Position numbers and translations under genes: made by a program. The notes under the pieces are model-generated. The model was given only the letters and a program-made list of their open reading frames with translations. It was not told where the DNA came from and did not search any database. Positions 19,631-29,217 of a stretch of 64,000 nt of DNA are shown in pieces. Numbering within the stretch: the stretch's first letter is position 1; each line of letters starts with the position of its first letter. Source of the DNA: Lepidodermella squamata (lineage: Eukaryota > Gastrotricha); the NCBI GenBank assembly GCA_047495785.1, contig JBLDXI010000032.1, positions 558,001 through 622,000 of the forward strand, written 5' to 3'.

Positions 19631-19703
19631 ATGGATAAGGATAGCAAAATTACCTTACATTACTTCAACGGCAAAGGTCGAGCTGAGTTATCTCGACTAC
19701 TAC
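19631..19703 (+). pseudogene. GST relic: first 24 codons only
   Basis: Begins MDKDSKITLHYFNGKGRAEL, matching GST5, 7 and 8, and has no intron in that stretch. After codon 24 the frame runs straight into the sequence that lies downstream of GST7 (14743 onward). The rest of the gene, about 570 bases, was therefore deleted. It has a complete promoter, but no helical domain or glutathione Gln-Ser site. Non-functional as an enzyme. Confidence 0.88.
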
Positions 19704-20775
19704 TCGATTTTATTTTATTCTTTACTAATAATCTACAGAAGTGCCAAGTCTGTTTCGGACATTAAATGCTTACCTCAATTTTCTTCAACTGCGCCGCGTT
19801 CTGAAAGTGAGGGCCAGGCCTTATACTGAAAACCGCGGCGAATTTCGACCTATTTAGTTGGATTCTGTTTATTAAATCGTGAACATTCCAGGAAATTAAG
19901 ATTAAGATTTTCCAATTCGCCAAAACTCACGCATTTTGTTGCTCTTTGATCGCTGCAATTCGTAGCCGAAACCGTTGATTTTGCGCGGGACAACTTGGAA
20001 ACTCCGGTCAGACTCTTTTCAGCGATGCGAGAACCAACGTAGCATCTTCCCAACTTTGATCGCACCGTCTCTCATGTTATAAAAAAAGTTCATTTCTACC
20101 AGTTTCCGTGATTATATGATGTAACGAACAAGTATTCGGTTGTTTTTCATTTGGACACATGACAGTCAGCCAAAAAAATATCGAAATGTTGGGGTGATGA
20201 AACGAAGGCGAAATAATTACGTAATTAAATTTCCAAAATGTTCGAAAAGTTGAAAGCGTAAAAGAATTGTCTAATCACCAGTATTTCTCACTTTCCTTTC
20301 CAGTGATGAAGCATCTTTGGGAATTCTGAAATCGCATGAAAAAAACTTATAACATGATAAAAGTTGACCTTAGAAATTCGTGAGTAAAATCACATCCGCC
20401 AAATGAAAATCGCGATGAATCATCTCGGCATACAGGTGTCAGATTTATCTTACTTATTCATTTATGCTCGCATGAGAAAAAATCCGGAATAAACAATGCA
20501 GCGAAAAGGGTTTATATTTATGAGGGCTAATGAGCTTTTTATTTGTCGCTAGCTTGTGTTTTTACCTGGTCTCGCTGATGTTACGTCCATTGCAATACAA
20601 ATTCGTGCCAGTCGAGTGCATAAGAAAATGATGATAATTAATTTTCGAGGTTAAAATGCAAAAAAATCATTAATCACCAAAAATATCCGCCAAAAGCTTT
20701 ATGATGTAGCGTTCAATGAAGAAAATATCCCCGTTATTTCAATAGGCTTGTTAAAATATTCGCGTGACAAAGAAA

Positions 20776-20786
20776 GTCGGTCAAAA
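20776..20786 (+). promoter_or_regulatory. GTCGGTCAAAA element upstream of GST8
   Basis: Exact copy, 235 bases before the ATG. Confidence 0.55.
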
Positions 20787-20912
20787 ATAAGGTCATAAAA
20801 CGGAATTCAGGTGCTCTGATGCTATGGTTGCTGGCATAATATTATGTATTGCGCACCAGTCCTTGATATAAAGGAATCGATTCTTTCCCGCTATGACCTA
20901 CATAAAATAGCG

Positions 20913-20921
20913 TATAAATAC
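20913..20921 (+). promoter_or_regulatory. TATA box of GST8
   Basis: TATAAATAC 98 bases upstream of the ATG. Confidence 0.65.
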
Positions 20922-21010
20922 TGGGGCGCTACCACATTTTCGCCATTCGTCCTACTTTCAGTGCAGTTTTCGCCTTTTATTATCAAGTTTAAGAAATTTC
21001 AGCCAGAACC

Positions 21011-21655
21011 ATGAATAAGGATAGCAAAATCACGCTGCATTACTTCGATGCCAAGGGCCGTGCTGAGCCATCTCGATTTCTGCTCGCCTACGTCGGCAAG
21101 GAGTACAAAGATCAGCGACATTCTAAGGAAGAATGGCCGACCTTCAAGCCACAGTGCCCCCTGCAGCAAATTCCTGTTCTCGAATTAACGGGCAAAGACG
21201 GCAAATCAGTCATGCTGGCCCAGAGCGCCTCAATTCTCCGAACTCTGGCTACAATGTTCGGTTTGAACGGCAAAACCCTGGAACAACAAGCTCGAGCTGA
21301 CGAAGCATTCGAAGCCCAGAAGGAGATGATGGAGGCAACCGCCAAAGTCCTCTTCGAAAAAGACCCGGCAAAGAAAGCCGAACTCCAGAAAGCTGTAGCA
21401 GATACGGGTGCTCGAGTTTGGCCGTACTTAGAGAAGCGTGCTAAGGAGAACAATGGCAAAGGTCTGGTAGCGGATCACGTGACCTACCCTGACATTGTCC
21501 AAGCTTTAATGTGGGACAACTTTCAAGCTCACCCGAAGGAAGCTGTTGATGGCTTCTATGCCAAGTTTCCAACTATTTGCGATATTGGCAAGAAGATACT
21601 GGAAAATCCTGGCATCAAAGCGCATCTAGCCAACCGTCCTAAAACGGAGTTCTGA
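21011..21655 (+). CDS. Sigma-class glutathione S-transferase, intronless (GST8)
   Basis: Single exon, 214 residues, MNKDSKITLHYFDAKGRAE with the catalytic Tyr and MLAQSASILRT with the Gln-Ser. A close relative of GST7 throughout (KPQCPLQQ, HVTYPDIVQALMWDN, RPKTEF). Like GST6 and GST7 it has lost, or never had, the introns of the other members. TATA box and one GTCGGTCAAAA element upstream; poly(A) signal at 21728-21733. Confidence 0.94.
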   Translation: MNKDSKITLHYFDAKGRAEPSRFLLAYVGKEYKDQRHSKEEWPTFKPQCPLQQIPVLELTGKDGKSVMLAQSASILRTLATMFGLNGKTLEQQARADEAFEAQKEMMEATAKVLFEKDPAKKAELQKAVADTGARVWPYLEKRAKENNGKGLVADHVTYPDIVQALMWDNFQAHPKEAVDGFYAKFPTICDIGKKILENPGIKAHLANRPKTEF

Positions 21656-22050
21656 AGACCTGCCTAAATGACTCGAATTTTTCTAATATTTACTGTACTA
21701 TAGTCCTTTTTGTGTCTTAAAATTGTTAATAAATCATAGCTTTTTTTCGTTATTTTTTCATGATTTTGACCACGATTCATAATCCACAGACCTGTCTTTT
21801 ACCGCGGCGACAATAGTCATAGGTGTTCGCTCCATTGTTTACCCAGAATGAAAAAAGGGCACTACGAACACAAAAAGCTGACCCGCTATCCCTGGAAAAA
21901 AGCTCGAGATGACTATGGCGTTGTGCAAATACTTGAGCTAGAAAATTTGTCACCTGATTCGTCATCTTGCAAGCTATAAATACGGGTAGCGTTTCGCCTT
22001 AAGATGTAATAATCATATTCGATTGTTCTTTTTGAATCTCGCAAAAAATC
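21656..22050. other. Spacer and promoter of GST9
   Basis: TATAAATAC at 21975-21983, 76 bases before the ATG. No GTCGGTCAAAA element was seen here, in contrast to GST7 and GST8. Confidence 0.6.
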
Positions 22051-22787
22051 ATGTCGTTCCTCCCGAAAGGTCCACCAGGCAAGGACAGGCCCAGCAAGGT
22101 TAGACTTGTCGATTTTCACGTCCGAGGCCGGTCTGAAATCATCCGCTGGATCTTGTCCTACGGCAAGGCGCATTGGGAAGAAACCCGTCTAAGCCCTGAA
22201 GATTGGAAGGCGATGAAAGCTAGTAAGTTTCCATCCATCAGCTTCTCAACTTCCAAGTTGTAATTATAATCAAATTTACAGTCGCCCCGATTGGTCAGGT
22301 TCCGTTCTTGGAGGTCGAACTCGACGGTAAGAAGAGGACCTTCGCCCAATCTTCGACTTTGGTCCGAGCTGTCGCTTATTGGTACGATTTAGTCCCGAAG
22401 AGCTCTCTAGAGGCTATCCACGCCGATGAAACCCTGGAAATTCTGAAAGACCTAATCGAACATGGAATTCGCGCCCATTTCGAATCGGACGAGGCTCGTA
22501 AACTTGTTGCTACGACCTTTTTCAAGGAGGAACTCCTGCCACGAACCTTGGCCTACTTGGAAAGGAAACTGCAGGACAATGGCGGGAAATTTATGGCTGG
22601 AAAGGAGACGACGTATGCCGATATCGCCGTGTCAGTAGTTGTCGATGGCTTGATCCAACTGCCGTTCATCAATTTCGACGTCAATGTCAAGGCTGTTTAT
22701 CCTGGACTTGTTGGCGTTGCCATGAAAGTTCGCGATCACCCGGAAATCAAGAAATGGCTCGAAAAGCGCCCGCCGACTCCGATTTGA
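22051..22787 (+). CDS. Divergent sigma-like GST lacking the catalytic Tyr (GST9)
   Basis: Exons 22051-22222 and 22282-22787 give 225 residues. The N-terminus is extended (MSFLPKGPPGKDRPSK). In the segment VRLVDFHVRGRSEIIRW the position of the catalytic Tyr is Asp. The Gln-Ser is kept (FAQSSTLVRA). Its only intron is phase 1 after codon 57, within the thioredoxin-like domain, and the usual intron before TYAD is absent. GST15 has the same intron site and also lacks the Tyr, so the two form one divergent lineage. It may bind glutathione or hydrophobic ligands without normal catalysis. Poly(A) signal at 22874-22879. Confidence 0.88.
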
Positions 22788-23424
22788 ACTTCTCATTCGA
22801 AGCACGTTTCTTTAGTTAGGAATTAGGAATTTTAATGTTTGATTGATCCTCAAGTTGATCTAAGGGCAGCTGAAATAAAATTTGAGTTTTAGGAAATAAA
22901 TGGTCTTCTGAAATTTTCTATTATTGCTCCAGATCAACGTTGATTTTTTCAATGTTCGGATTGGAAGGGTGCCTAATCAATAATTCCACCGGGATCCCAG
23001 TTTTCACATCAGAATTTTTCCTCAATTTGAAAAAAATAATTAATCAATAATTCGAGCTATAAAAAATATTTTTCATTTTTGTTATCCTATTTTATATATT
23101 TATTTTATTTTTATTTATCTATAAAATCCTATATCCTTAATTGAAAGCTCGCCATTTTTCAATTTGCCACCTGGTTACTGGTTAATATGATATTCCACAG
23201 ACAACAAGTTTATGTTTATCCTCTAGTTTATTACCTGCGTCCAGCTCGGTCAAAATCGCGCATTTATGATCGACTGCATAGGTCGCATCGATCGCCAGTT
23301 GCCGGGCGACGTTGACGCGCGCAACTTGTCCTAGCCGCCCTAGGGCGGATACTCACTTCGCTGTGGTACACTCTCATTTGCTTATTTTTATTGTTGTTTT
23401 CGCTGCAATTCTAAACTATACACT
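22788..23424. other. Spacer upstream of GST10
   Basis: A/T-rich with no supported gene. A one-mismatch element CTCGGTCAAAA lies at 23245-23255, 180 bases before the GST10 start. No clear TATA box. Confidence 0.55.
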
Positions 23425-24271
23425 ATGGGAGCAGCCTGCAGTGGCGCCAGCAGTACGGCTAACTGTCCGAAGGGCAAGTACAAGATAATTTACTTCAACG
23501 TTCCCGGGCGAGCTGAGCCAATTCGTTGGATATTAGCTTATAAATTCGTAATAATAAAAACTCAGAAATTGTCAGCGCATGACCTAGTTTTTTTTTATAT
23601 GATCTCAGGCTACCGATTTCGATGACGAGCGTGTTGAACCGGCCAACTGGCCTGCCTTGAAGCCGAAAATGCCGATGGGTCAGCTTCCTGTTCTTGAAGT
23701 ACCGACAGATTCAGGCGAAACTATTCAAATATGTCAAACAACAGCAATAATCCGGCATTTAGCTCGACTTTTCGGTATTGCTGGGAAAACTCCTGAACAA
23801 ATCGCAAGGGCTGATGAAGCTTACGAAAGGTTTTTTCAACCTGATTTTTATCATTTGAAGCTATAAAAAAGATTTTCAGTTTGAAGGACCTCTCCCATGG
23901 CCTCTACGAGTACAATCTGGAGAAGGATGATAACATGAAATTTGCGGTGCTGATGGGATTTATTGGCGGGTCCTTGCCGCGACTTCTGGGTTACTTCGAA
24001 AAACGGATCAAAGAAAACGGCGGTAAAAACCTTACCGGCGGAAGTGGGGTGATTTTTTCAGAAAATTTGTAATTAATTTTTAAATAAATTTGGCTCATTT
24101 TAGTTAACTTATGCTGATATCTGTCTCGGGGCTGCTTATGAAAACCTCGTTAAAACGCTGCCGTTAGTCGATTTGAGTGACTATCCCAACTTCATCAAGC
24201 TCGGCAAACAAATCGCAGAAGTGGCAAATATCAAAGCTTACCTGAATAAGAGGCCGATTTCAAAACGTTAA
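23425..24271 (+). CDS. Sigma-class GST with lipidation-like N-terminus, four exons (GST10)
   Basis: Exons 23425-23547, 23609-23829, 23880-24048 and 24104-24271 give 226 residues. The protein begins MGAACSGASSTANCPKG, which fits the MGxxxS N-myristoylation pattern with a nearby Cys that could be palmitoylated, and then KYKIIYFNVPGRAEPIRW with the catalytic Tyr. The glutathione site is Gln-Thr instead of Gln-Ser (ICQTTAIIRH). Introns 1 and 2 are at sites not used elsewhere in the array; intron 3 is at the common site before LTYAD. The splice at codon 41 (AYKF-ATDFDDERV) is the least certain. Poly(A) signal at 24340-24345. Confidence 0.82.
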
Positions 24272-24820
24272 TAGATCAATTTTTTTAGCGTGGATATTTT
24301 TTGCTGAAAGTGGTCTTTTGTTGTACCCCTCACCTCGATAATAAATTACTCTGATTATTGAGCTTCGGTGTTTTTTTACATTTTTTACATTTCTGCTGCT
24401 AATTGTGAACGCCACGTATTAAAAAATTTCAATTAATTATATTTCGATTAAATTTCCCATTAATAAGGGTTGGAATTAAAATCAGTTAAAAGTTAGCCTT
24501 CAAAATGCTCACAATGAAACATTTCTAATGCGTAGAAAAAACCGCGGGGAGGATTCACAAATGGGCATTAGGAAGTCTGGTATTAAAACCCAGGTTATAT
24601 TCCTAAATATAACTCCTAAATCCTCTTAAATAAAACAAAAATAAAAACCGCTCGGGGGTTGAATTGAGTTAATGAAAGGTTCAATACCTGTCTTTTCGGT
24701 CAGGCTCGATTTCTAAAATTAGTACATGCTATTAAATTTCAGTCAAGAATCTATCGTATTGATTTAGCATGAATAAGGTTCAGTTTTTTTAAGCGAGGAA
24801 TTGAGCTTTTATGAATGCAA

Positions 24821-24831
24821 GTCGGTCAAAA
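24821..24831 (+). promoter_or_regulatory. GTCGGTCAAAA element upstream of GST11
   Basis: Exact copy, 164 bases before the ATG. Confidence 0.55.
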
Positions 24832-24882
24832 ATTTCGTTGTAAAGAAAATTCTAGAATAAATATGAGGAGGTAAACATGCGC

Positions 24883-24916
24883 CACGCCCGATCAATACAC
24901 GACCGCACTATTTAAG
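24883..24916 (+). promoter_or_regulatory. CCCGATCAATAC block and TATTTAAG box of GST11
   Basis: CACGCCCGATCAATACAC at 24883-24900 followed by CTATTTAAG at 24908-24916. GST13 has the same pair at 27671-27688 and 27701-27709. Confidence 0.5.
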
Positions 24917-24984
24917 CCGTCATCTTTTCTTCCAGCCACGACTAACCACATTTTTCCGCTTGAAGAATCTGCCCGAAATATAAC

Positions 24985-25669
24985 ATGGCTGCTGGAAAAT
25001 ACAAGCTGCACTACTTCAACGGCGGTGGCCGCGCTGAGGCGATTCGATGGACCCTGGCCTACGCCAAAGTCGACTTTGAGGATCAGCGATACCAAAGGGA
25101 CCAATGGCCGGCTGTGAAAGAGAGCATGCCGCTCCACCAACTTCCTGTTCTCGAGTTCAACGACGGCAAGCAGACGCATAAATTCGTCCAAAGCGCAGCG
25201 ATCATCAAATTTGTGGGCAACAACGTCGGGCTCGGTGGCAAAAATCCTGTTCATGCGGCCAAAATCGACGAGGCCTACGAAAGCCTTCGCGAATTTCAAG
25301 AAACTTTGTTCCGCGCTATGTTTGAGAAGGACGAAGCTCGCAAGGGTGAATTGATGGGAAAGGTTATTAAGGAAGAGTTCCCCAGAATTTTCGGCTTTCT
25401 CGAAAAGCGCGTCAAAGAAAATGGCGGCAAAAACTTGGCCGGCGGTGATGGGGTAAGATTAGCGAAAAATCAAAATAATTTATTAATAGTACATCAAATT
25501 TTAGCACTCCTATGCGGACACCTTTTTGGCAGCTTTGTTCGAGATGGTAGCTGCTCACAAGGTTCTGGACTTCAGCCCGTTTCCCGGTATTTCAGCTGTC
25601 GCTAAAGCTGTGGCGGAAAATGCCGGAGTGAAAGCCTACCTTGCCAAGCGTCCCAAGGCTGATTTTTAA
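24985..25669 (+). CDS. Sigma-class glutathione S-transferase (GST11)
   Basis: Exons 24985-25452 and 25505-25669 give 210 residues. MAAGKYKLHYFNGGGRAE carries the catalytic Tyr, and FVQSAAIIKF the Gln-Ser. The intron is at the common phase 0 site before HSYAD. It belongs with GST12, 13 and 14 (EAIRWTLAYAK, LEKRVKENGGKNLAGGDG); GST13 is the closest, including nearly identical second exons. Poly(A) signal at 25788-25793. Confidence 0.94.
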
Positions 25670-26236
25670 ATGCGTGCCAATCATCGAATTTGCACCTACC
25701 CGAGAATAGCTGGGAAGAATTGATAAAGAGACCTGCCTATAAATTATTAATTATTTGTAGATTTTCTTGTTTCTTTCAAGCATTAAAAATAAAAGCGGTT
25801 ACTAGATACGCACAATAGAGTTCGAGGTCATAATATTAACAATCAAGAAAGGATAGCTGAAAATGGAAATACATGTGGCGTCGGGACAACTTGCCGAAGA
25901 AAAAATGCGCATTTTATACCTTCACATGAATATTTTTGAACCAGCTTAATCTTAGCGGTACGCTAATTGGTCTTGTATTTATTTCGGCGTGTCAAAATTC
26001 GTATTTTTGGCTTTTGGGGACGGTTTTTTGAATTTTTTGCCATCTTCAAAGAGCATATAGATAAGTACTAGGAGGCGCAAAAATACCTGCTGATTTTTAA
26101 TCGATAATTTCAGACAAACTAGATTTCTAAATTTAGCACAAGCCATAAAATGTCTGCCGCACAGGTCAACGCAATCGATCGCGTTTATTTAGCATGGATA
26201 AGTGCAGTTTTTTAGCGAGCAGTTGAGTTATTATGA
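25670..26236. other. Spacer upstream of GST12
   Basis: No gene is supported. The right end (26195 on) is a copy of the GST11 upstream region that runs directly into GST12 coding sequence. Confidence 0.6.
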
Positions 26237-26915
26237 ATGCGGGTCGGTCGAAAGCTGTCTTACATCGGTCAAGCCGGGCGGGGAGAGGCTATCCGCTGGA
26301 CATTTGCCTATGCCAAGATCGATTATGAAGACCACCGTTACAAATTCGAAGAATGGCCTGCTGCTAAGCCGTCAATGCCGCTTCAACAGCTGCCGGTTCT
26401 CGAGTTCACCGAAGATGGTAAAACTTTGAAATTAAGCCAAAGCGCTACTATCATCAAATTCGTCGCTAATACCGCCGGTCTTTCGGGGAAAAATCCTAAG
26501 GAAGTCGCCAAGGCCGATGAAGCCTATGAGTGTGCTCGCGAATTCCAAGACGCTTACTTCAAAGCCGTGTCTGAGAAGGACGAAGAAAAGAAGAAGGACG
26601 CGATGGCTAAGGTCGCCAAGAATGACTTCCCGAGGGTTTTCAACTTCCTCGAGAAGCGTATCAGCGAAAACGGCGGCAAAAACGTAGCTGGTGGCGATGG
26701 GGTAAACAAATTTTAATTATTTATTTCTACATTTTATATCGATTTTTTAGTACACGTATGCTGATATTTTCCTGGCTTGCCTTTACGATATGATGAGCCA
26801 ACGCAATTATTTTGATTTCGCTCCGTATCCAGGCGTTGCCGGTGTTGCCAAGGCGATTGCTGAGAACGAGGGAGTCAAATCTCATCTTGTCAAGCGTCCA
26901 AAGGGCGATTTCTAA
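26237..26915 (+). CDS. Sigma-class GST with promoter-fused 5' end (GST12)
   Basis: Exons 26237-26701 and 26751-26915 give 209 residues. From KLSYIGQAGRGEAIRWTFAY onward it is a normal GST with a Tyr at the catalytic position and LSQSATIIKF as glutathione site. The common phase 0 intron precedes YTYAD. The first codons, MRVGR, are translated from the GTCGGTC promoter element itself. The upstream 45 bases match the GST11 promoter up to that element, so about 160 bases containing the TATA box, original start and first codons appear to be deleted. The reading frame is open, so it may be expressed from an unrecognised start, or it may be a silent gene. Poly(A) signal at 26955-26960. Confidence 0.75.
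26243..26253 (+). promoter_or_regulatory. GTCGGTC element now inside GST12 codons 3-6
   Basis: GTCGGTCGAAA, one mismatch to the shared element, preceded by ATGAATGCGG as GST11's element is preceded by ATGAATGCAA. Confidence 0.55.
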
Positions 26916-27471
26916 CTCTGGAGATGCTTTCAAATTGAACTCGAATTAATTGTGAATAAAATGGAGTTTAATTTCGGAAAAATCGTGTTTTTCAGGGTTA
27001 ACCAATTTTTGTAGTCCCAAAAGATTCACCTAGAAGCTGTAAAATGTTGTTATCAATCACGGCAAATCGGTGATTTTAACCAGGCAAGTAATCGCAGAGG
27101 AAAATGATGTGAGCAACTTATTCGGCGGCCCGGTGTGAATATTCAAATGAGAGTAAAATTTTTCTTTACATAAAAAAAATAACCTGAAATTTGTTGCCAT
27201 GAAAAAGGCCGTTGTCGGTTTTTTTATTTGTTTTTTTTTAACCTTGATAGTCGAATTCCGGTTGTCCCTTCTGCGACCTTTATTATTACTTCCATGGATC
27301 ATCAACTGAGAAAATAATTTGAAGCCGAAATTCCAAGATCAGATTATTATCCCTTAACTTTTATCTCAGCAAATAATCAGTGGCTACGCTACGTGACCTA
27401 ATTTTTTAGTGCTAAAAGCAATTTATTGAGGTTAAACTCAAATTGCTAAAATTAGCGCAGCCTTACTGAAT

Positions 27472-27482
27472 GTCGGTCAAGA
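27472..27482 (+). promoter_or_regulatory. GTCGGTCAAGA element, GST13, left arm
   Basis: One mismatch to the shared element. Forms an inverted pair with 27546-27556. Confidence 0.45.
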
Positions 27483-27545
27483 ATCAAAGAAGGACGGCCA
27501 TTCCCCGTACATAAAACCGCATCTTATTCATGCTGAAACAAAGAA

Positions 27546-27556
27546 TCTTGACCGAC
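27546..27556 (-). promoter_or_regulatory. GTCGGTCAAGA element, GST13, right arm
   Basis: TCTTGACCGAC, the exact reverse complement of the left arm. Confidence 0.45.
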
Positions 27557-27608
27557 ATTTTTTACATGCCGGGGCTATTTTTAGAAATCCAGGCGAATAC
27601 TACAGCAT

Positions 27609-27619
27609 GTCGGTCAAAA
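27609..27619 (+). promoter_or_regulatory. GTCGGTCAAAA element upstream of GST13
   Basis: Exact copy, 179 bases before the ATG, spacing close to that in GST11. Confidence 0.55.
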
Positions 27620-27670
27620 TTCTATACCTGAAAAGAAACTTCAGAATAACTTAGTAGGTAAATCACGTAC

Positions 27671-27710
27671 CACACCCGATCAATACGCATGGCAGCAATG
27701 CTATTTAAGC
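27671..27710 (+). promoter_or_regulatory. CCCGATCAATAC block and TATTTAAG box of GST13
   Basis: CACACCCGATCAATACGC at 27671-27688 and CTATTTAAGC at 27701-27710, 87 bases before the ATG. Confidence 0.5.
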
Positions 27711-27787
27711 CGGCGAATTTCTCCCATAACCACAGCTAACCAAATTTCTTTCTGCAAATTATCTGAAAATATTCCTAAAGCTCTCTA

Positions 27788-28473
27788 ATGGCTACTGGTA
27801 AGTACAAGCTGCACTACTTCAACGCAACTGGCCGCGGCGAGGCGATTCGATGGACCCTAGCCTACGGCAAGGCTGACTTTGAAGATCAGCGATACATCGG
27901 CGAGCAGTGGCCGGGTGTGAAGGAAAGCATGCCGCTTCAACAACTGCCAGTCCTCGAATACAACGACGGCAAGCAGACGCATAAACTCGCCCAAAGCGCG
28001 GCGATCATCAAATTTGTGGGCGCCAATCTCGGGCTAGGTGGCAAAAATGCGATTCACACCGCAAAAATCGACGAAGCGTATGAAAGTCTACGCGAATTCA
28101 ACGAATCGATGCTGCTCGCTAGATTTGAAAAGGACGAAGCTCGCAAGGTTGAAAAGATGGGCAAACTTGTTAAGGAGGACTTCCCAAGAATTTTCGGATT
28201 TCTCGAAAAGCGCGTCAAAGAAAATGGCGGCAAAAACCTAGCAGGCGGTGATGGGGTAAGATTTAAGGAAAAATAAAAATAATTTATTAATACATGAAAT
28301 TTCAGCACTCCTATGCGGACACATTCTTGGCGGCTTTGTACGAGATGGCAGTGGCTAACAATAAGGCTCTGGACTTCAGCCCGTTTCCCGGTGTTTCAGC
28401 TGTTGCTAAAGCTGTGGCGGAAAATGCCGGAGTGAAAGCCTACCTTGCCAAGCGTCCGAAGGGTGATTTTTAA
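27788..28473 (+). CDS. Sigma-class glutathione S-transferase (GST13)
   Basis: Exons 27788-28255 and 28306-28473 give 211 residues. The catalytic Tyr is in YKLHYFNATGRGE, the Gln-Ser in LAQSAAIIKF. The common phase 0 intron precedes HSYAD. It is the sister of GST11; its second exon differs from GST11 at few positions, a sign of recent duplication or conversion. Poly(A) signal at 28595-28600. Confidence 0.94.
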
Positions 28474-28639
28474 CAACAGCCAATTGTCTGAATGGCTGGA
28501 GATCAAAACCATTACATACCGAACTTTGAATATTTTACATTCAAGTATTCACCTATTCACATTTGCATAATTAAATGATAACCTATTTATTTTGAATAAA
28601 ATTTGGTTTTGATTCTAATATGGACATTCTTTTAGGGTC

Positions 28640-28940
28640 TTACTCTTAGAGGAACCAAAATTGCCTGTTAGCGGAACCAAATATTGGAATTTTCAATGGG
28701 CCTAAAGCTACTTTTTGAAGCTTTCAAACTTGTCATGATTTATCAGGTTAATTTGAAATAAATCATTAAATTCAGCGTAAAGTTCTGTAAAAGACACATT
28801 CTTCACTATAGAATTCATGCATTGCCTCAATTTCGTAGAAATATTCAAAAAGCGGCCTTTTGCTTACCATAAATTAGGTTCCGCAAAATGCCGATATGGT
28901 TTTTCGCTACAGGCAAATTGGGTTCCTCTAAAAGATATTC
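28640..28940. mobile_element. Non-autonomous inverted-repeat element
   Basis: The left end AGAGGAACCAAAATTGCCTG (28648 on) is matched by the inverted right end (CAGGCAAATTGGGTTCCTCT, ending near 28930), with TAGCG following in both. The arms are about 30-45 bases, imperfect, around 230 bases without coding capacity. A related copy lies at 8950-9312. Confidence 0.5.
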
Positions 28941-29182
28941 TGATTCTTTTACAATTCATTGCCCGAAAATTATATGAACGAGATAAATTTGATTCAACAA
29001 ATTTTTGATCTGGTTTCTAACCGCCCGCCCGCCCGCTACAGAACAGCAATAAAGTCACGCGAATAAAAAGCATTGTTCTCGGACTAATAATCGTAAAAAA
29101 GCCATTAATTCATTCTCGACAATCTTGTTATTTGGCATCATTTTTTAAGCATCTATTCCTTCTTCATAAGCATCCATTTAAT

Positions 29183-29193
29183 GTCGGTCAAAA
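29183..29193 (+). promoter_or_regulatory. GTCGGTCAAAA element, distal, GST14
   Basis: Exact copy, 184 bases before the ATG. Confidence 0.55.
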
Positions 29194-29217
29194 CATTTGA
29201 AATAGTAGCGGTAGACA

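Larger units (their letters stand above)
15428..20090. repeat. Tandem duplication, second copy
   Basis: The same order as 10642-15427: GST6 3' end, spacer, lectin, GST promoter, downstream spacer. It gained about 870 bases near 15612-16484 and lost nearly all of the GST coding sequence between about 19704 and its former end. Confidence 0.85.
19704..21010. other. Spacer upstream of GST8
   Basis: 19704-20090 repeats the region downstream of GST7; the remainder is A/T-rich with no supported gene. It ends with the GST8 promoter. Confidence 0.6.
24272..24984. other. Spacer and promoter of GST11
   Basis: Contains the GTCGGTCAAAA element, a conserved CACGCCCGATCAATAC block and a TATTTAAG box. Part of it (24765-24830) is repeated directly upstream of GST12 at 26195-26253. 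Confidence 0.7.
26916..27787. other. Spacer and promoter of GST13
   Basis: No gene is supported. Three copies of the shared element: an inverted pair at 27472-27482 and 27546-27556, and a third at 27609-27619, followed by the CCCGATCAATAC block and the TATTTAAG box. Confidence 0.7.
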
